Shown: piece by piece, positions 17,562 to 26,467 of the stretch
How positions within the stretch are numbered: position 1 is the first letter of the stretch
Layout: each line of letters begins with the position of its first letter
Assembly: GCF_029360585.1 (NCBI RefSeq)
Contig: NZ_JAQZSJ010000018.1
Location: 70,552 to 120,516 of the forward strand
From: Cohnella caldifontis
GTDB taxonomy: Bacteria; Bacillota; Bacilli; Paenibacillales; Paenibacillaceae
Length of the DNA stretch: 49,965 nt
Direction: 5' to 3'
Made by a program: the position numbers and the translations under genes
Notes under the pieces: model-generated
Told to the model about the DNA's origin: nothing
The model's input: only the letters and a program-made list of their open reading frames with translations
The model's database searches: none

Positions 17562-19283
17562 TCAACCCTCCTGTCGCGTGGTCGTTTCCGCTTCGGTCCG
17601 GATCGGCACCCGGATTTCGACTCGGGCTCCCGACGGCTCCGCGTTCGACAATTCCAACAACCCGTCCCGCTTGTAAAGCAGTTGGAGCGTTCGGCGAATG
17701 TTGGCGATTCCGACTCGGCCGTTGTTTTCGTTCGATTCCTCCGGCGGAAAGCCGTCTTCCGACAGCCAGGTTGCCGGAAATCCCGGCCCGGTATCTTCCA
17801 CAACGATTCGAACGCAAGGCTCGTCCTCCGCACGGTCCATGCTGACCCGGATGAAAAGGGACAGCGTCTCCCCGTACACCATGGCATGCTTAAACGCGTT
17901 TTCGGCGAAAGTCTGGATCAAAAGTTGGGGAATGACGGCCTGTCCGGCTTCGGAATCGATATCCGTCATGTAGAAGATCCGGTCGGGATAACGAATCTCC
18001 TGCATCCGAATGTAATTTTCCACGTGTTTCATTTCCTCGTGGACCGGGACCAAGACGAGCCCTCCCCGAAACAGGTATCTCAAATGCTCGGACAAGTGGC
18101 CGATCCATCTCCGGATTTCCTCGTTTTTATTCTGATAGGTCAAGCTGGAGATGGTCGAAATCGCGTTCAGGAAAAAATGGGGCCGGATTTGCATTTGCAA
18201 ATACTTCAACTCCGCGCGGCTTCTCTCGATTCTCTCCTCGTAGGTATGGATTTTCAAATCTTTGATCTCGTGGACCATCGAATGAAAGGAATGGAATAGT
18301 CTCGTGAATTCCATCGAATAACGCCCGGGCGGAATCTGGAATTCCCAACCGCCCTTCTCGACCTCTTTCGCGGCTTTGACCAGCTCCAGCACCGGTCTGA
18401 GGATATCTCTCGCCAGAAACCTCAGCACCAGAGGAACGATGACGACGGAAAGCACGCCCAAGGAAATGATGATCCACTGGATCAGCTTGAGTCCGGAGAA
18501 TATGCTTTGCTTCGCCACCATGTCCGTAATTTGGCCGAATTCCGCGATCGGCTCCGAGATCAGCAAGTAACTTCGGTCATACCGGCGGCTCAAATCCTCC
18601 AGGGCGGAGGTGCCTTCGCCGAAGGCGGCACCCGTGGCAGCCAGGATGATTCCGTCCTTGTCGCTCAATACGAACTGGCTGGCGGCGTCTCCTTCCCGGT
18701 TCACGACGGACAATAAGGTGTCCGCGCTCACGAACGTTCCGAAGGTGATGTTCGAATACGTGATGTATTTGAATAAGTAAAACGTTCCGCCGATTTCGAA
18801 ATCCGTCCATTCGTCGATTTTCCCGTCCGGATCCGGCTTAAAATCGTGTTTGCTCAAGTAATCCTGGAGACTCAGCTTTCCGCTGCCGCGAATCCGGTTT
18901 CCGAAAAACGCAAGCGGCCGATCGTCGCCGGGCAGCTTGATGAACATCCCGTCGCTGGATTCCGCGCTCGACATTTTGGATTTCAAGGCATTCATGAGCT
19001 GGACGGATTTGAAATAACGGACGCTTTCGCCGGCGCCCGCAAGATCCGCCGCGGTATCGACGTTGTTTTCGAATACTTCGGTCAAATCTTTGGCGTATAG
19101 GTTCAAATCGTTGCGAATGTTCTCCACGTAAATCGCGAGCGTGTTGCGGGAATGGTTCATGGATTGGTTCCGCACCACTTCCAGCGAATAGACGTTGCTC
19201 AGGAGCAATACGGCAAACAGAATCACCAGAATGACGGTGAGCTGCGCGGAAAACTTGTACACGATGCTGTTCGTCAATTTCAT
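17562..19283 (-). CDS. Sensor histidine kinase (YesM-like, variant H-box)
   Basis: Membrane sensor kinase, about 573 aa from ATG 19283. Membrane segments lie at about residues 10-33 and 270-300 with an extracellular sensor between; a HAMP linker, His_kinase and HATPase domains follow. The phosphoacceptor histidine lies in QMQIRPHFFLNAISTIS, an IRPHFFLN variant of the usual INPHFLYN. ATPase motifs VVEDTGPGFP and GRVGIANIRRTL are present. Three in-frame ATGs occur (19316, 19298, 19283). A perfect TATAAT overlaps the first one, so that ATG may not be transcribed; 19283 has GGAAGG 7 bases upstream. Partner of the regulator that follows. Confidence 0.9.
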   Translation of the reverse strand: MKLTNSIVYKFSAQLTVILVILFAVLLLSNVYSLEVVRNQSMNHSRNTLAIYVENIRNDLNLYAKDLTEVFENNVDTAADLAGAGESVRYFKSVQLMNALKSKMSSAESSDGMFIKLPGDDRPLAFFGNRIRGSGKLSLQDYLSKHDFKPDPDGKIDEWTDFEIGGTFYLFKYITYSNITFGTFVSADTLLSVVNREGDAASQFVLSDKDGIILAATGAAFGEGTSALEDLSRRYDRSYLLISEPIAEFGQITDMVAKQSIFSGLKLIQWIIISLGVLSVVIVPLVLRFLARDILRPVLELVKAAKEVEKGGWEFQIPPGRYSMEFTRLFHSFHSMVHEIKDLKIHTYEERIERSRAELKYLQMQIRPHFFLNAISTISSLTYQNKNEEIRRWIGHLSEHLRYLFRGGLVLVPVHEEMKHVENYIRMQEIRYPDRIFYMTDIDSEAGQAVIPQLLIQTFAENAFKHAMVYGETLSLFIRVSMDRAEDEPCVRIVVEDTGPGFPATWLSEDGFPPEESNENNGRVGIANIRRTLQLLYKRDGLLELSNAEPSGARVEIRVPIRTEAETTTRQEG

Positions 19284-19401
19284 TCGCCCGCCTTCCATCC
19301 GCGTACCCTCTCCCATTATAAAATCGGGCTGTCCGGAAGCAGTAAGGCCAAAATATGGAATGCGGCAGACGCAAAGGGAAGCGATCCCCCTAACTCAGCA
19401 T

Positions 19402-19476
19402 GCCCCTGACGGAAATCGAATCCAATCGATCTTTCCGCAGGGGCAAACGAAAATCCGGATCTGCGGTCAAGCCGCA
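19402..19476 (-). terminator. Hairpins after the sucrose phosphorylase gene
   Basis: Two inverted repeats follow the stop at 19509 on the minus strand. TGCGG/CCGCA (19476-19462) is followed by a T-rich GGATTTTCGTTT stretch, and GCCCCTG with GGAAA pairs with TTTCC and CAGGGGC (19444-19402) as a long stem without a T-run. Together they probably end the sucrose phosphorylase operon before the kinase gene. Confidence 0.5.
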
Positions 19477-19508
19477 AGAACGGGCCAACGATACCTCCCG
19501 GATTCGAT

Positions 19509-20984
19509 TTATACGACGTACTCGCGCAAGCCGCCCCGCCCGTCGTCATACCGAATGACCGACCGGTACGACGCCAGCTCGACCGCGAGTTCGCAGCTCA
19601 AATTCTCTTTGCGCCAGGAAAGCCGGACTTCGTCATCCGCGCAGTCCAGAACGCGGAACTCCCCGTCGAAGGCCCCGAACGTATTCCGGAAGCGGATCAG
19701 CCGCAGCAGCCTTTGCACGACGGGCTTTCCGAGCGACTGCTCGATTTCCTCCAAAGTATAGTTATGGCGATTGATCTCGCGGCCTTCGCCGGTCGCTTTC
19801 ACGCGATCGTAGTCGTTCTCGCCGGCCAGCAGTCCCACATAGTAAACCTGGGGAATGCCGGGGGCGAAAAACTGGATCGCCCTTGCCGCCATATACGCGT
19901 CGTCGTCTTCGTCCAACGCGCTGTAATAGGTGCAGCGGATTTGATGAACGTCGAAGCCGTCCGCCGCCTTGTGCTCCTCCGACAAAATCAAACTCAGATT
20001 GGCCCCTCGTTCGACGCACAGATCGACCAGTCGACGGGCATCGCGCGTATCCAGAAGGTCGTCCAGGTCCGGCTTGACGGGAATGCCGTCGTGGCAATCG
20101 AGCATCGTGAATTGCCGATGCGGCCGGACTTCCAGGTAGTTGCGCAGCTCCCGGCTCGATCGCCCGACCAAAGCTTCAAGCACGCGGTAGGGCAGGATGA
20201 AGTCGTAGATCCAGCACCCATGCGAGGCGAGCTTGAACTGGGTGCCGTAGTGGGCGTGTACCTCCGGCAGCAGCTCGATCCCCAGGCCGTCCGCCATTTC
20301 CTTGATCCAGTCGAGGAATTCGTAGATTTCGGGCTCGACGAAGAAGCAGCTCGTCCCGAGTTTTTTGATGATGTAGCCGACGGCATCGAGCCGGACGATT
20401 TTCACGTTTTGCTTTTTGAAAAACGAGAAAAATTCGGTGAGCAGCGCCTTCGTTTGCGGGGAACGGACGTCCAGGTCGATCTGCTCCGAAGGATCCGTCT
20501 TGCCGAACGTCGTCCATACTTTCTCCTCGCGTCCGGTCGCTTCGATTTTGAACGTGGAGTAAGGCAGCGGGCGCCTCAGGAACATTTTGTCGATATCCGC
20601 TTGCACCGGCTGCCCGTCCGGCCAGATTTTATCCAGCGTCAAAAACAGATCGGCATGGGCGGAAGCATGTCCATTTCGCAGGAAGTCCTGGAAATACGGC
20701 GATTGCCTCGAGATGTGATTGACCATCAGATCGACCAGAACGTCGAACCGTTCGCCGATCGCCCGGATCTCTTCCCAACTGCCGAAGCTCGGGTCGATCT
20801 CCAGATAGGTGAGGGGAGCGAATCCGCGATCCCCCGAGGAAGGAAACGGCGGCAGAATGTGAACGCCGCCCGTGAAGACGTCCCCGAAATGCGTCGTCAA
20901 AACATGGTTCAGCGACTTCAGGTTCCCGCCCATGGAATCGGGATACGTGATCAATTGCACTTGGTTTTTCAGCGCCACCCGCAA
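19509..20984 (-). CDS. Sucrose phosphorylase family enzyme (GH13)
   Basis: Cytoplasmic GH13 subfamily 18-type phosphorylase, 491 aa, expected to split sucrose (or a related alpha-glucoside) with phosphate into alpha-glucose 1-phosphate and fructose. The match along its length to sucrose phosphorylases is clear: KNQVQLITYPDSMGGNLKS at the start, LVDLMVNHIS, nucleophile D200 (RLDAVGY), acid/base E241 (LLPEVHAHYG), third acid D299 (LDCHDG) and IPQVYYVGLLAG. The loop after D299 reads IPVKPDLDDLLD, unlike the IGVIDIG loop of the bifidobacterial enzyme; this loop shapes the acceptor site, so sucrose 6'-phosphate or another acceptor is possible. It is the last gene of the hydrolase/kinase operon and starts 6 bases after the kinase gene. 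Confidence 0.88.
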   Translation of the reverse strand: MRVALKNQVQLITYPDSMGGNLKSLNHVLTTHFGDVFTGGVHILPPFPSSGDRGFAPLTYLEIDPSFGSWEEIRAIGERFDVLVDLMVNHISRQSPYFQDFLRNGHASAHADLFLTLDKIWPDGQPVQADIDKMFLRRPLPYSTFKIEATGREEKVWTTFGKTDPSEQIDLDVRSPQTKALLTEFFSFFKKQNVKIVRLDAVGYIIKKLGTSCFFVEPEIYEFLDWIKEMADGLGIELLPEVHAHYGTQFKLASHGCWIYDFILPYRVLEALVGRSSRELRNYLEVRPHRQFTMLDCHDGIPVKPDLDDLLDTRDARRLVDLCVERGANLSLILSEEHKAADGFDVHQIRCTYYSALDEDDDAYMAARAIQFFAPGIPQVYYVGLLAGENDYDRVKATGEGREINRHNYTLEEIEQSLGKPVVQRLLRLIRFRNTFGAFDGEFRVLDCADDEVRLSWRKENLSCELAVELASYRSVIRYDDGRGGLREYVV

Positions 20985-20990
20985 GTCCCC

Positions 20991-21947
20991 CTATAGACCG
21001 TATTGTTGTTTGATGGCTTCGAGATTCGGCAAATCCACGACCGCCCCCGTATGCCGAAGCTTATAGGCGCTGACGGCAAACCCGAGTTCCAGCGTCTGTT
21101 GCAGCGTGTATCCCTTGATCGCGGCCGCGTAAAATCCGGACCAAAACGCGTCGCCGGCCCCCGTCGTATCGACGATATCCGTCGCCAGCGAGCGGAAGGT
21201 CCTCGTCTCGCTGCCGTTCGAAACGATGGCCCCGTCCTTGCCCAGGGTCAGAATGACCAGTTTCGCGCCTAACTCCAGAAACTTTTCCAGCTGGCGTTCG
21301 GGCGTGTCTTTGCCGAACAGCCGCTCGGCATCGTCTTCCGAAGGTTTGATGACGTCCGCTTTCGGGATGACGGATTTGACGTACGCCGCGCCGTCTTCGT
21401 CCCGCTGCCAAATCATCCGGTGGTAATTGGGATCGAAGCCGATGAGCAGCCCGCGGTTCCGCGCCTCCTCGATCACCCGTTCCACCGTCCGGCGTGACGG
21501 AAGCCTCGAGATCGGCCAACAGGAGAAATGCACCGCCTTGGCGCGATGCACCGCCGTTTCCAGCGCCACGTCATAGGCCAGCCGGAAATCCGCGTCCCGG
21601 TAGAAGATGGGGATGGGCGTCGCCCGGCTTTTGGTCACGACGACCAGACTCGTGGCATGGTCCGTTCTTTGGATGCCGTCCGTCCGCATGCCGGCTTGGC
21701 GCAGCTTGTTCAACAAAAACGCGCCGAATCCGTCTTCGCCCACGGCCGAAGCGATGTGGGAACGGATGCCCAGTCTGCTGGCATTGATCGCGATGTTGGA
21801 AGGAGAGCCGCCGAAAAATTTCGTATATCCGTCGCTCTCGTACGTTTCGTCATATTCATTGGAGATCATGTCCACGAGCAATTCCCCGACCGTCAAAAGG
21901 TCGTTGGGCCTGTCGCCGAACGTGAATCGGCCATCGAAATCCAGCAC
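20991..21947 (-). CDS. PfkB family sugar kinase, fructokinase-like
   Basis: Cytoplasmic ATP-dependent sugar kinase, 318 aa, ribokinase/PfkB fold. Signature regions are FFGGSPSNIAINASRLG near the N-terminus and the catalytic DTTGAGDAFWSGF near residue 255, where the Asp is the general base. The start is GTG 21947 with GGGGAG just upstream. It directly precedes sucrose phosphorylase, whose product fructose is the most natural substrate, so fructokinase (fructose to fructose 6-phosphate) is the best guess. A 2-keto-3-deoxygluconate or other ketose kinase activity cannot be excluded from sequence. Confidence 0.9.
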   Translation of the reverse strand: MLDFDGRFTFGDRPNDLLTVGELLVDMISNEYDETYESDGYTKFFGGSPSNIAINASRLGIRSHIASAVGEDGFGAFLLNKLRQAGMRTDGIQRTDHATSLVVVTKSRATPIPIFYRDADFRLAYDVALETAVHRAKAVHFSCWPISRLPSRRTVERVIEEARNRGLLIGFDPNYHRMIWQRDEDGAAYVKSVIPKADVIKPSEDDAERLFGKDTPERQLEKFLELGAKLVILTLGKDGAIVSNGSETRTFRSLATDIVDTTGAGDAFWSGFYAAAIKGYTLQQTLELGFAVSAYKLRHTGAVVDLPNLEAIKQQYGL

Positions 21948-21990
21948 TTGTTCTCCCCCCTGATCGCGTTGGAAAAGCCCTTAGCGAGAA

Positions 21991-22926
21991 TTATCGTTTG
22001 AAGGCTTCGACCAGCGCGTTGATATAACCGTTTCTCGCGCGTTTGCTGATCTCCGCGTCGGGTACGATGTGTTCGAAAGCGTGATAGCACCCGGGATACA
22101 GGTGGAATTCGACCTCGACGCCGGCTTGCGCAAGCCTGGCGGCATATTCGATCGTTTCGTCCCGGAACGGGTCCAGTTGGCCCACGCAAGTATAGACGGG
22201 CGGCAAGCCGGCCAGGCTCGCCGCCCGTGCCGGCGCGGCATACGGGGAAATCGCGTCATGGGCATGGGCGCCCAGGTACATGTTCCAGGCCGCCCGGTTG
22301 TTCGACGCGTTCCAAACCCTGGGATCCATGAATTCTTGGCTGGAAGGGGTTGCGCACCGTTCGTCGATCATCGGGTATAACGGCATCTGGAAACGAATCG
22401 CGGGTCCTCCCCGGTCGCGCGCCAACAGGGCCAATGCCGCGGTCAACCCTCCTCCCGCGCTCCCGCCGCCGATCGCGATGCGCGACAAGTCGAGATTCCA
22501 CTCCTCCGCCGCAGCGCTCGCCACCCATAATAAAGCCGCGTAGCAGTCTTCGATCCCCGCCGGGAACGGATGCTCCGGCGCCAATCGGTAATCGGGGGAA
22601 AACACGACGCAGCCTGCCGCTTCGACGAAGCTTTGGCAAATGGCATCCTCGTTGCCCGGATGGCCGAGCACGTATCCTCCGCCGTGGATCCACAGCAACG
22701 CCGGCCGGTTGCTCTCCTCCCGGTGGTCAGGCTCATAGATTTTGATTGTTATCGGGTTGCGGTCAACGCCGGATATCCGGCGTTCCGTAATCCGAACGGA
22801 ATCGGACGGGTCGGCGGGAACCGGGGGAAGCTGCCGGAATGCGGCCAAATCCCCGGGCAAATGCAGGGGAGGGAGCTTCGCCAATCCTTCTCTCAATTCC
22901 GGGGCTACTCTATCCATGAAGTGCAT
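21991..22926 (-). CDS. Alpha/beta hydrolase, HSL-type carboxylesterase
   Basis: 311 aa alpha/beta hydrolase of the hormone-sensitive-lipase type. The oxyanion-hole motif is IHGGGYVLG. The nucleophile serine lies in GGGSAGGG, the acid is probably in QLDPFRDE, and the histidine is in GCYHAFEH. There is no signal peptide, so it acts in the cytoplasm, most likely on short-chain esters. GGAGG lies 9 bases before ATG 22926. It stands between a second serine hydrolase gene and the sugar kinase gene, which suggests it removes acyl groups from an imported sugar derivative (inference). Confidence 0.88.
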   Translation of the reverse strand: MHFMDRVAPELREGLAKLPPLHLPGDLAAFRQLPPVPADPSDSVRITERRISGVDRNPITIKIYEPDHREESNRPALLWIHGGGYVLGHPGNEDAICQSFVEAAGCVVFSPDYRLAPEHPFPAGIEDCYAALLWVASAAAEEWNLDLSRIAIGGGSAGGGLTAALALLARDRGGPAIRFQMPLYPMIDERCATPSSQEFMDPRVWNASNNRAAWNMYLGAHAHDAISPYAAPARAASLAGLPPVYTCVGQLDPFRDETIEYAARLAQAGVEVEFHLYPGCYHAFEHIVPDAEISKRARNGYINALVEAFKR

Positions 22927-22968
22927 GCACGCGTGCCTCCAATGCTTCGAAGATCGGTTGCGTCACGT

Positions 22969-24450
22969 TTATTCCGCAACGGCAACGCCATGAAAGTCGT
23001 GTTGATGGCAAACGAAACTGAAATGCTCGTGATGGATGCCGACCGTCCCGTCTTCGAACCGGAACGTCAGGCGGTCGCGATGCGGGGAATCCGGCTGGCA
23101 GGCGCAAATTTCGAACGTTGCCGTATCCCGCCACCACCCCTTGACCGCGACGGGCCGGCCCGAAAGTGAATTGGCGGCGTTCCATTCGCGAAGCCCGCAG
23201 GTTAAGCGTTGCGTGCCGCGGCTGTCCGTCCATTGGCATACGCATTCTCGACCCTCGAACGATAACGAGATTTCTTGCAATCCTTGCTCATTGGATTCGA
23301 TCCTGTACTTCTTCGCTCCCGACCACCCGCCTTCCGCCGAAGCGTTCGCGCCGCCCAGTTCCAACGTAGCGAGCTTCCGCGTCAGCCGATCGTTTTCGGA
23401 TGGATCCAACGATACGGGCACAGCCTCCTTCATGGAGGGGAGCAAATGGCGCCATACCGCATCCAGCACGCCCTGCATGTCCGACAATCCGCCGGTCATG
23501 GCAATCACGGCGTCCTGGTCGGGCATCACGATGCAATATTGTCCGAACGCGCCGTCGCCCCGGTACGCGTTGTGGCGGCATCTCCAAAACTGGTACCCGT
23601 AACCTTGCCGCCAATCGATGTTCCCGGTCTCGCCGTTGTCCTCCGGCACGTTGGCGTTATCCGCCTGGAAAGCGGCGGCTTCTTCGATCCACGCGGCGGG
23701 CAGGATCCTGACGCCGTTCCATTCGCCTTTGTTCAGGAGGAACTGTCCGAACCGGGCGATGTCCTCCGTCGTCAGCCAGAGCCCCCATCCCCCCGTGTTT
23801 CCGCCTCCCGGCGCTCGATCCCATTTCGGGTTTGCGATTTCCAGCGGATCGAATAACCGGGGCTGCAAATATTCGGCCAGCGTAACGCCGGCGGCACGCT
23901 CCACGATGGCTCCCAACACGTGGCTTGCGCCGCTGTTGTAAACGAACCAGGAGCCGGGCGCCCGTTGAATGGGCAGCTCGAGGAATCCGCGCACGAAATC
24001 CCGGTCGCTTCTGTCGCCGACCCGCAGTTCGGTCCGGTGATTCAGGAAATCCGGCGTAACCCCGAATCTCGTCGTGTCGGATTCATGGCCGGTCGTCATC
24101 GTCAGGAGGTGCTTGATCCGGATCTCTCCCATGTTGTTGCGGATTTCCGGCGTCTCCAACTCCGGGAAGCGGCTCAGTATCGGATCCTCCAGCGTAAGCA
24201 AGCCTTCCTGAACCGCGAACCCGACCGCCATCGACGTGAAGCTCTTGGTCAAGGAATAGACGGCATGGGGCACGTTCGGCCGATAAGGCTTCCACCAGCC
24301 TTCCGCCACCACATGGCCGTGACGAAGGAACATGAAGCCGTGCAGCGCCAGCTTTCGGTTCTCGATCTCCTCCAAAAACGATGAAACGGAAGACGGAGAA
24401 ACGCCTTGTTTCTCGGGGATGCTCCTCGGGAGCGCGTGGGTGTCTGTCAT
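22969..24450 (-). CDS. Beta-lactamase class C-like serine hydrolase
   Basis: 493 aa protein with the serine beta-lactamase/penicillin-binding fold in its first 360 residues: nucleophile S66 and K69 in SLTK, and Y171 in YNS. A C-terminal region of about 130 residues is beta-rich and not recognised. No signal peptide is visible, so a cytoplasmic esterase or amidase is more likely than a cell-wall enzyme; EstB-type esterases belong to this family. The start ATG 24450 has AAAGGA upstream. It is the first gene of the unit that ends with sucrose phosphorylase, and an operator-like palindrome stands about 55 bases before it. Confidence 0.85.
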   Translation of the reverse strand: MTDTHALPRSIPEKQGVSPSSVSSFLEEIENRKLALHGFMFLRHGHVVAEGWWKPYRPNVPHAVYSLTKSFTSMAVGFAVQEGLLTLEDPILSRFPELETPEIRNNMGEIRIKHLLTMTTGHESDTTRFGVTPDFLNHRTELRVGDRSDRDFVRGFLELPIQRAPGSWFVYNSGASHVLGAIVERAAGVTLAEYLQPRLFDPLEIANPKWDRAPGGGNTGGWGLWLTTEDIARFGQFLLNKGEWNGVRILPAAWIEEAAAFQADNANVPEDNGETGNIDWRQGYGYQFWRCRHNAYRGDGAFGQYCIVMPDQDAVIAMTGGLSDMQGVLDAVWRHLLPSMKEAVPVSLDPSENDRLTRKLATLELGGANASAEGGWSGAKKYRIESNEQGLQEISLSFEGRECVCQWTDSRGTQRLTCGLREWNAANSLSGRPVAVKGWWRDTATFEICACQPDSPHRDRLTFRFEDGTVGIHHEHFSFVCHQHDFHGVAVAE

Positions 24451-24502
24451 CGGGATATCCTTTCTTGCGCTCGATTATCTGCGCTCAGGTTCGACCGGAT
24501 TA

Positions 24503-24518
24503 TGGCAACCGGTTGACA
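24503..24518. promoter_or_regulatory. LacI-type operator before the hydrolase/sucrose phosphorylase operon
   Basis: TGGCAACCGGTTGACA, with the perfect centre CAACCGGTTG (24506-24515). The core is identical to one of the two sites in front of the importer gene (28913-28922). On the minus strand CATAAT (24504-24499) abuts it and may be the -10 element; the -35 is weak. Confidence 0.75.
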
Positions 24519-24581
24519 CAACAAACGAAACGAAACCGCCGTCCGGCTCCGCGCCTTGCCGCGGCGCACTCGATTGCCTTC

Positions 24582-25571
24582 TTACGTCGTTTCCCTTTCA
24601 ATCAGCGTAACCGGAAAAGTCGTGACCATGGGGACCTCTTCCCCTTCCAGCTGCTTGGCCACCAAATCGATCGTGCATTCGCACATTTCGCGGATCGGCT
24701 GCTTTACCGTACTCAGCCTCGGGGACATTAAGGACGCGATGCGGACATCGTCATAGCCGACGATTTTGATCTCTCCGGGCACGCTTTTCCGCAGCTGACG
24801 GCAGGCTTGAATCGCTTCGGCGGCGATCAGATCGCTGCTGGCGAAAATCCCGTCGAGATCCGGATGCCGCTCCATAAAACGGACGATCTCTTGCTCGTTT
24901 TTGTGCTCGTCTCCGTTCGTCGCCTCTAGCTGCAAGTGGACGGACTCGATCCCGGCAGCCCGGACTTCGGCTTCGAACCCTTGCGTTCTGCCGCTCGCGA
25001 GCAGCGCCTGATGGTGCGGACCGCCGACGCCGCGGTAGACGTACGCCAACTTGCGGCATCCCTTGCCGATGAGGAGACGGGCCGCCAGCTTGCCCCCCAT
25101 GACGTTGTCCGAGGTGACGATCGGAATGTCGTCGGCCACGGTCCGGTCGAAGGAGACGATCGGCAAATTCAAATTCAGGTAATGCTCGACTTCCAGGACG
25201 GTGCTGCCCATGATGATCGCGTCCACTTGGTTCTTTTTCAGCATCTCGATATATTTGCTTTCTTTGGCGATGTCGCGATTGGAGTTGCACAGCAATAATT
25301 TATATTCTTTTCGGTCGGCATAATGTTCCAGGTGGTAGGCCAATTCGCTGAAAAAAGGATGGGATACCGCGGGAATGATGAGACCGATCATATTGGACTT
25401 TTTGCGGAACAAGGCCCGGGCCATCTCGTTCGGCTGGTAGTTCAGTTCTTTCATCACTTGATAGACCTTGTCCCGCGTTTTCTGGCTGATATACCCCCGG
25501 TTATTGAGCACGCGGGAAACCGTCGTGACGGAAACCCCCGCCCGCTCGGCCACGTCTTCGATTTTCGGCAT
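24582..25571 (-). CDS. LacI family transcriptional regulator
   Basis: Repressor, 329 aa. The N-terminal helix-turn-helix and hinge (residues 1-58: IEDVAERAGVSVTTVSRVLN, followed by NYQPNEMARAL) are typical LacI family, and the rest is a periplasmic-binding-protein-like effector domain (SNMIGLIIPAVSHPFF, PIVSFDRTV, DGIFASSDLIAAEAI, KIVGYDDV). It has its own promoter with a perfect TATAAT at 25606-25601. It lies between the importer genes and the hydrolase operon, both of which carry AACCGGTT palindromes in their control regions, so it is very likely the repressor of both. The effector is probably the imported sugar or a breakdown product. Confidence 0.94.
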   Translation of the reverse strand: MPKIEDVAERAGVSVTTVSRVLNNRGYISQKTRDKVYQVMKELNYQPNEMARALFRKKSNMIGLIIPAVSHPFFSELAYHLEHYADRKEYKLLLCNSNRDIAKESKYIEMLKKNQVDAIIMGSTVLEVEHYLNLNLPIVSFDRTVADDIPIVTSDNVMGGKLAARLLIGKGCRKLAYVYRGVGGPHHQALLASGRTQGFEAEVRAAGIESVHLQLEATNGDEHKNEQEIVRFMERHPDLDGIFASSDLIAAEAIQACRQLRKSVPGEIKIVGYDDVRIASLMSPRLSTVKQPIREMCECTIDLVAKQLEGEEVPMVTTFPVTLIERETT

Positions 25572-25600
25572 CGGTCGACCACCTTGCTGAGTTTTCCTTC

Positions 25601-25629
25601 ATTATAATCTTTCGTTTCCCCAATTTCAG
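25601..25629 (-). promoter_or_regulatory. Promoter of the LacI family gene
   Basis: Minus strand: CTGAAA (25629-25624), 17-base spacer, TATAAT (25606-25601), 30 bases before the start codon. No AACCGGTT palindrome is present here, so strong self-repression through that site is not expected. Confidence 0.6.
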
Positions 25630-25642
25630 CCGTGACGGCCCG

Positions 25643-26467
25643 CTATTTCAAGGCTCCGTCCGTAATCCCCTTGATAATCTGTTTCTGTAGGAACAGATAC
25701 AGCACGAGCACCGGGATGACGGTCATGATCAATCCCGCCATCAGCGGAGAGTAATCCACGGAATAGGAAGAGAAGAAATTATACGTCGAGAGCGGCAGCG
25801 TCTTCTGATCCGGCGACAGCAGCACCAAGCTCGGCAGCAGGTAATCGTTCCAGATCCAAAGCACGTCCAGGACGATCAGCGTCACGAAAACCGGCTTGAG
25901 GAGCGGCAGCACGATCTGGAAAAAGATCCGCGGTCTCGAGCTTCCTTCGAGGAAGGCCGACTCTTCCAATTCGTACGGGACCCCCTTGATGAAGCCATGG
26001 AACGTGAAGACGCCGAACGGCACGCCGAACCCCAAATACATGAACACCAGGCTGCTCTTCATGTTCAGCAAATCCGCGTTCCCGTACAACATTACCAGCG
26101 GTATCATGAGCACTTGGAACGGGAGCGCCATGGAAGCCAGCATGAGGAAGAACAAGACGGCGTTCAGCTTCCATTTGAACCGCACGAACAAATATCCCGT
26201 CATGGACGAGAAGATCAGGATGAGGAACACCGCCGATACCGTGATGATCAAGGAGTTCATGAATCCGTGAAGGAAATCCATGTTTTCGTAGGCGTCGGCG
26301 TAATTCCCGAACCGGAAGCGCTCGGGCCAGGACAGAGGGTTATCGACGAATTGCTGCGTCTTCTTGAAAGAGTTCATGATGATGAGCAGAAACGGCGTCA
26401 GAAACACGATCAAAAACAGATACATGAACGAATATTTGAGGATGGAGGCCAGCGTACGCGAGTTCAT
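25643..26467 (-). CDS. Sugar ABC transporter permease, MalG type
   Basis: Membrane subunit of a carbohydrate importer, 274 aa, six membrane segments. The EAA loop reads LEESAFLEGSSRPRIFFQIVLP; the usual Asp-Gly of this loop is Glu-Gly here. Its ATG overlaps the stop codon of the MalF-type gene by one base (TAATG), so translation is coupled. It is the last gene of the importer unit before the LacI gene. Confidence 0.93.
   Translation of the reverse strand: MNSRTLASILKYSFMYLFLIVFLTPFLLIIMNSFKKTQQFVDNPLSWPERFRFGNYADAYENMDFLHGFMNSLIITVSAVFLILIFSSMTGYLFVRFKWKLNAVLFFLMLASMALPFQVLMIPLVMLYGNADLLNMKSSLVFMYLGFGVPFGVFTFHGFIKGVPYELEESAFLEGSSRPRIFFQIVLPLLKPVFVTLIVLDVLWIWNDYLLPSLVLLSPDQKTLPLSTYNFFSSYSVDYSPLMAGLIMTVIPVLVLYLFLQKQIIKGITDGALK

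Noticed and set aside
17560..17817. Upstream extension of the second response regulator
   Set aside because: It overlaps the kinase gene and adds 86 residues before a complete receiver domain; the GTG at 17559 has an AGGAGG site.
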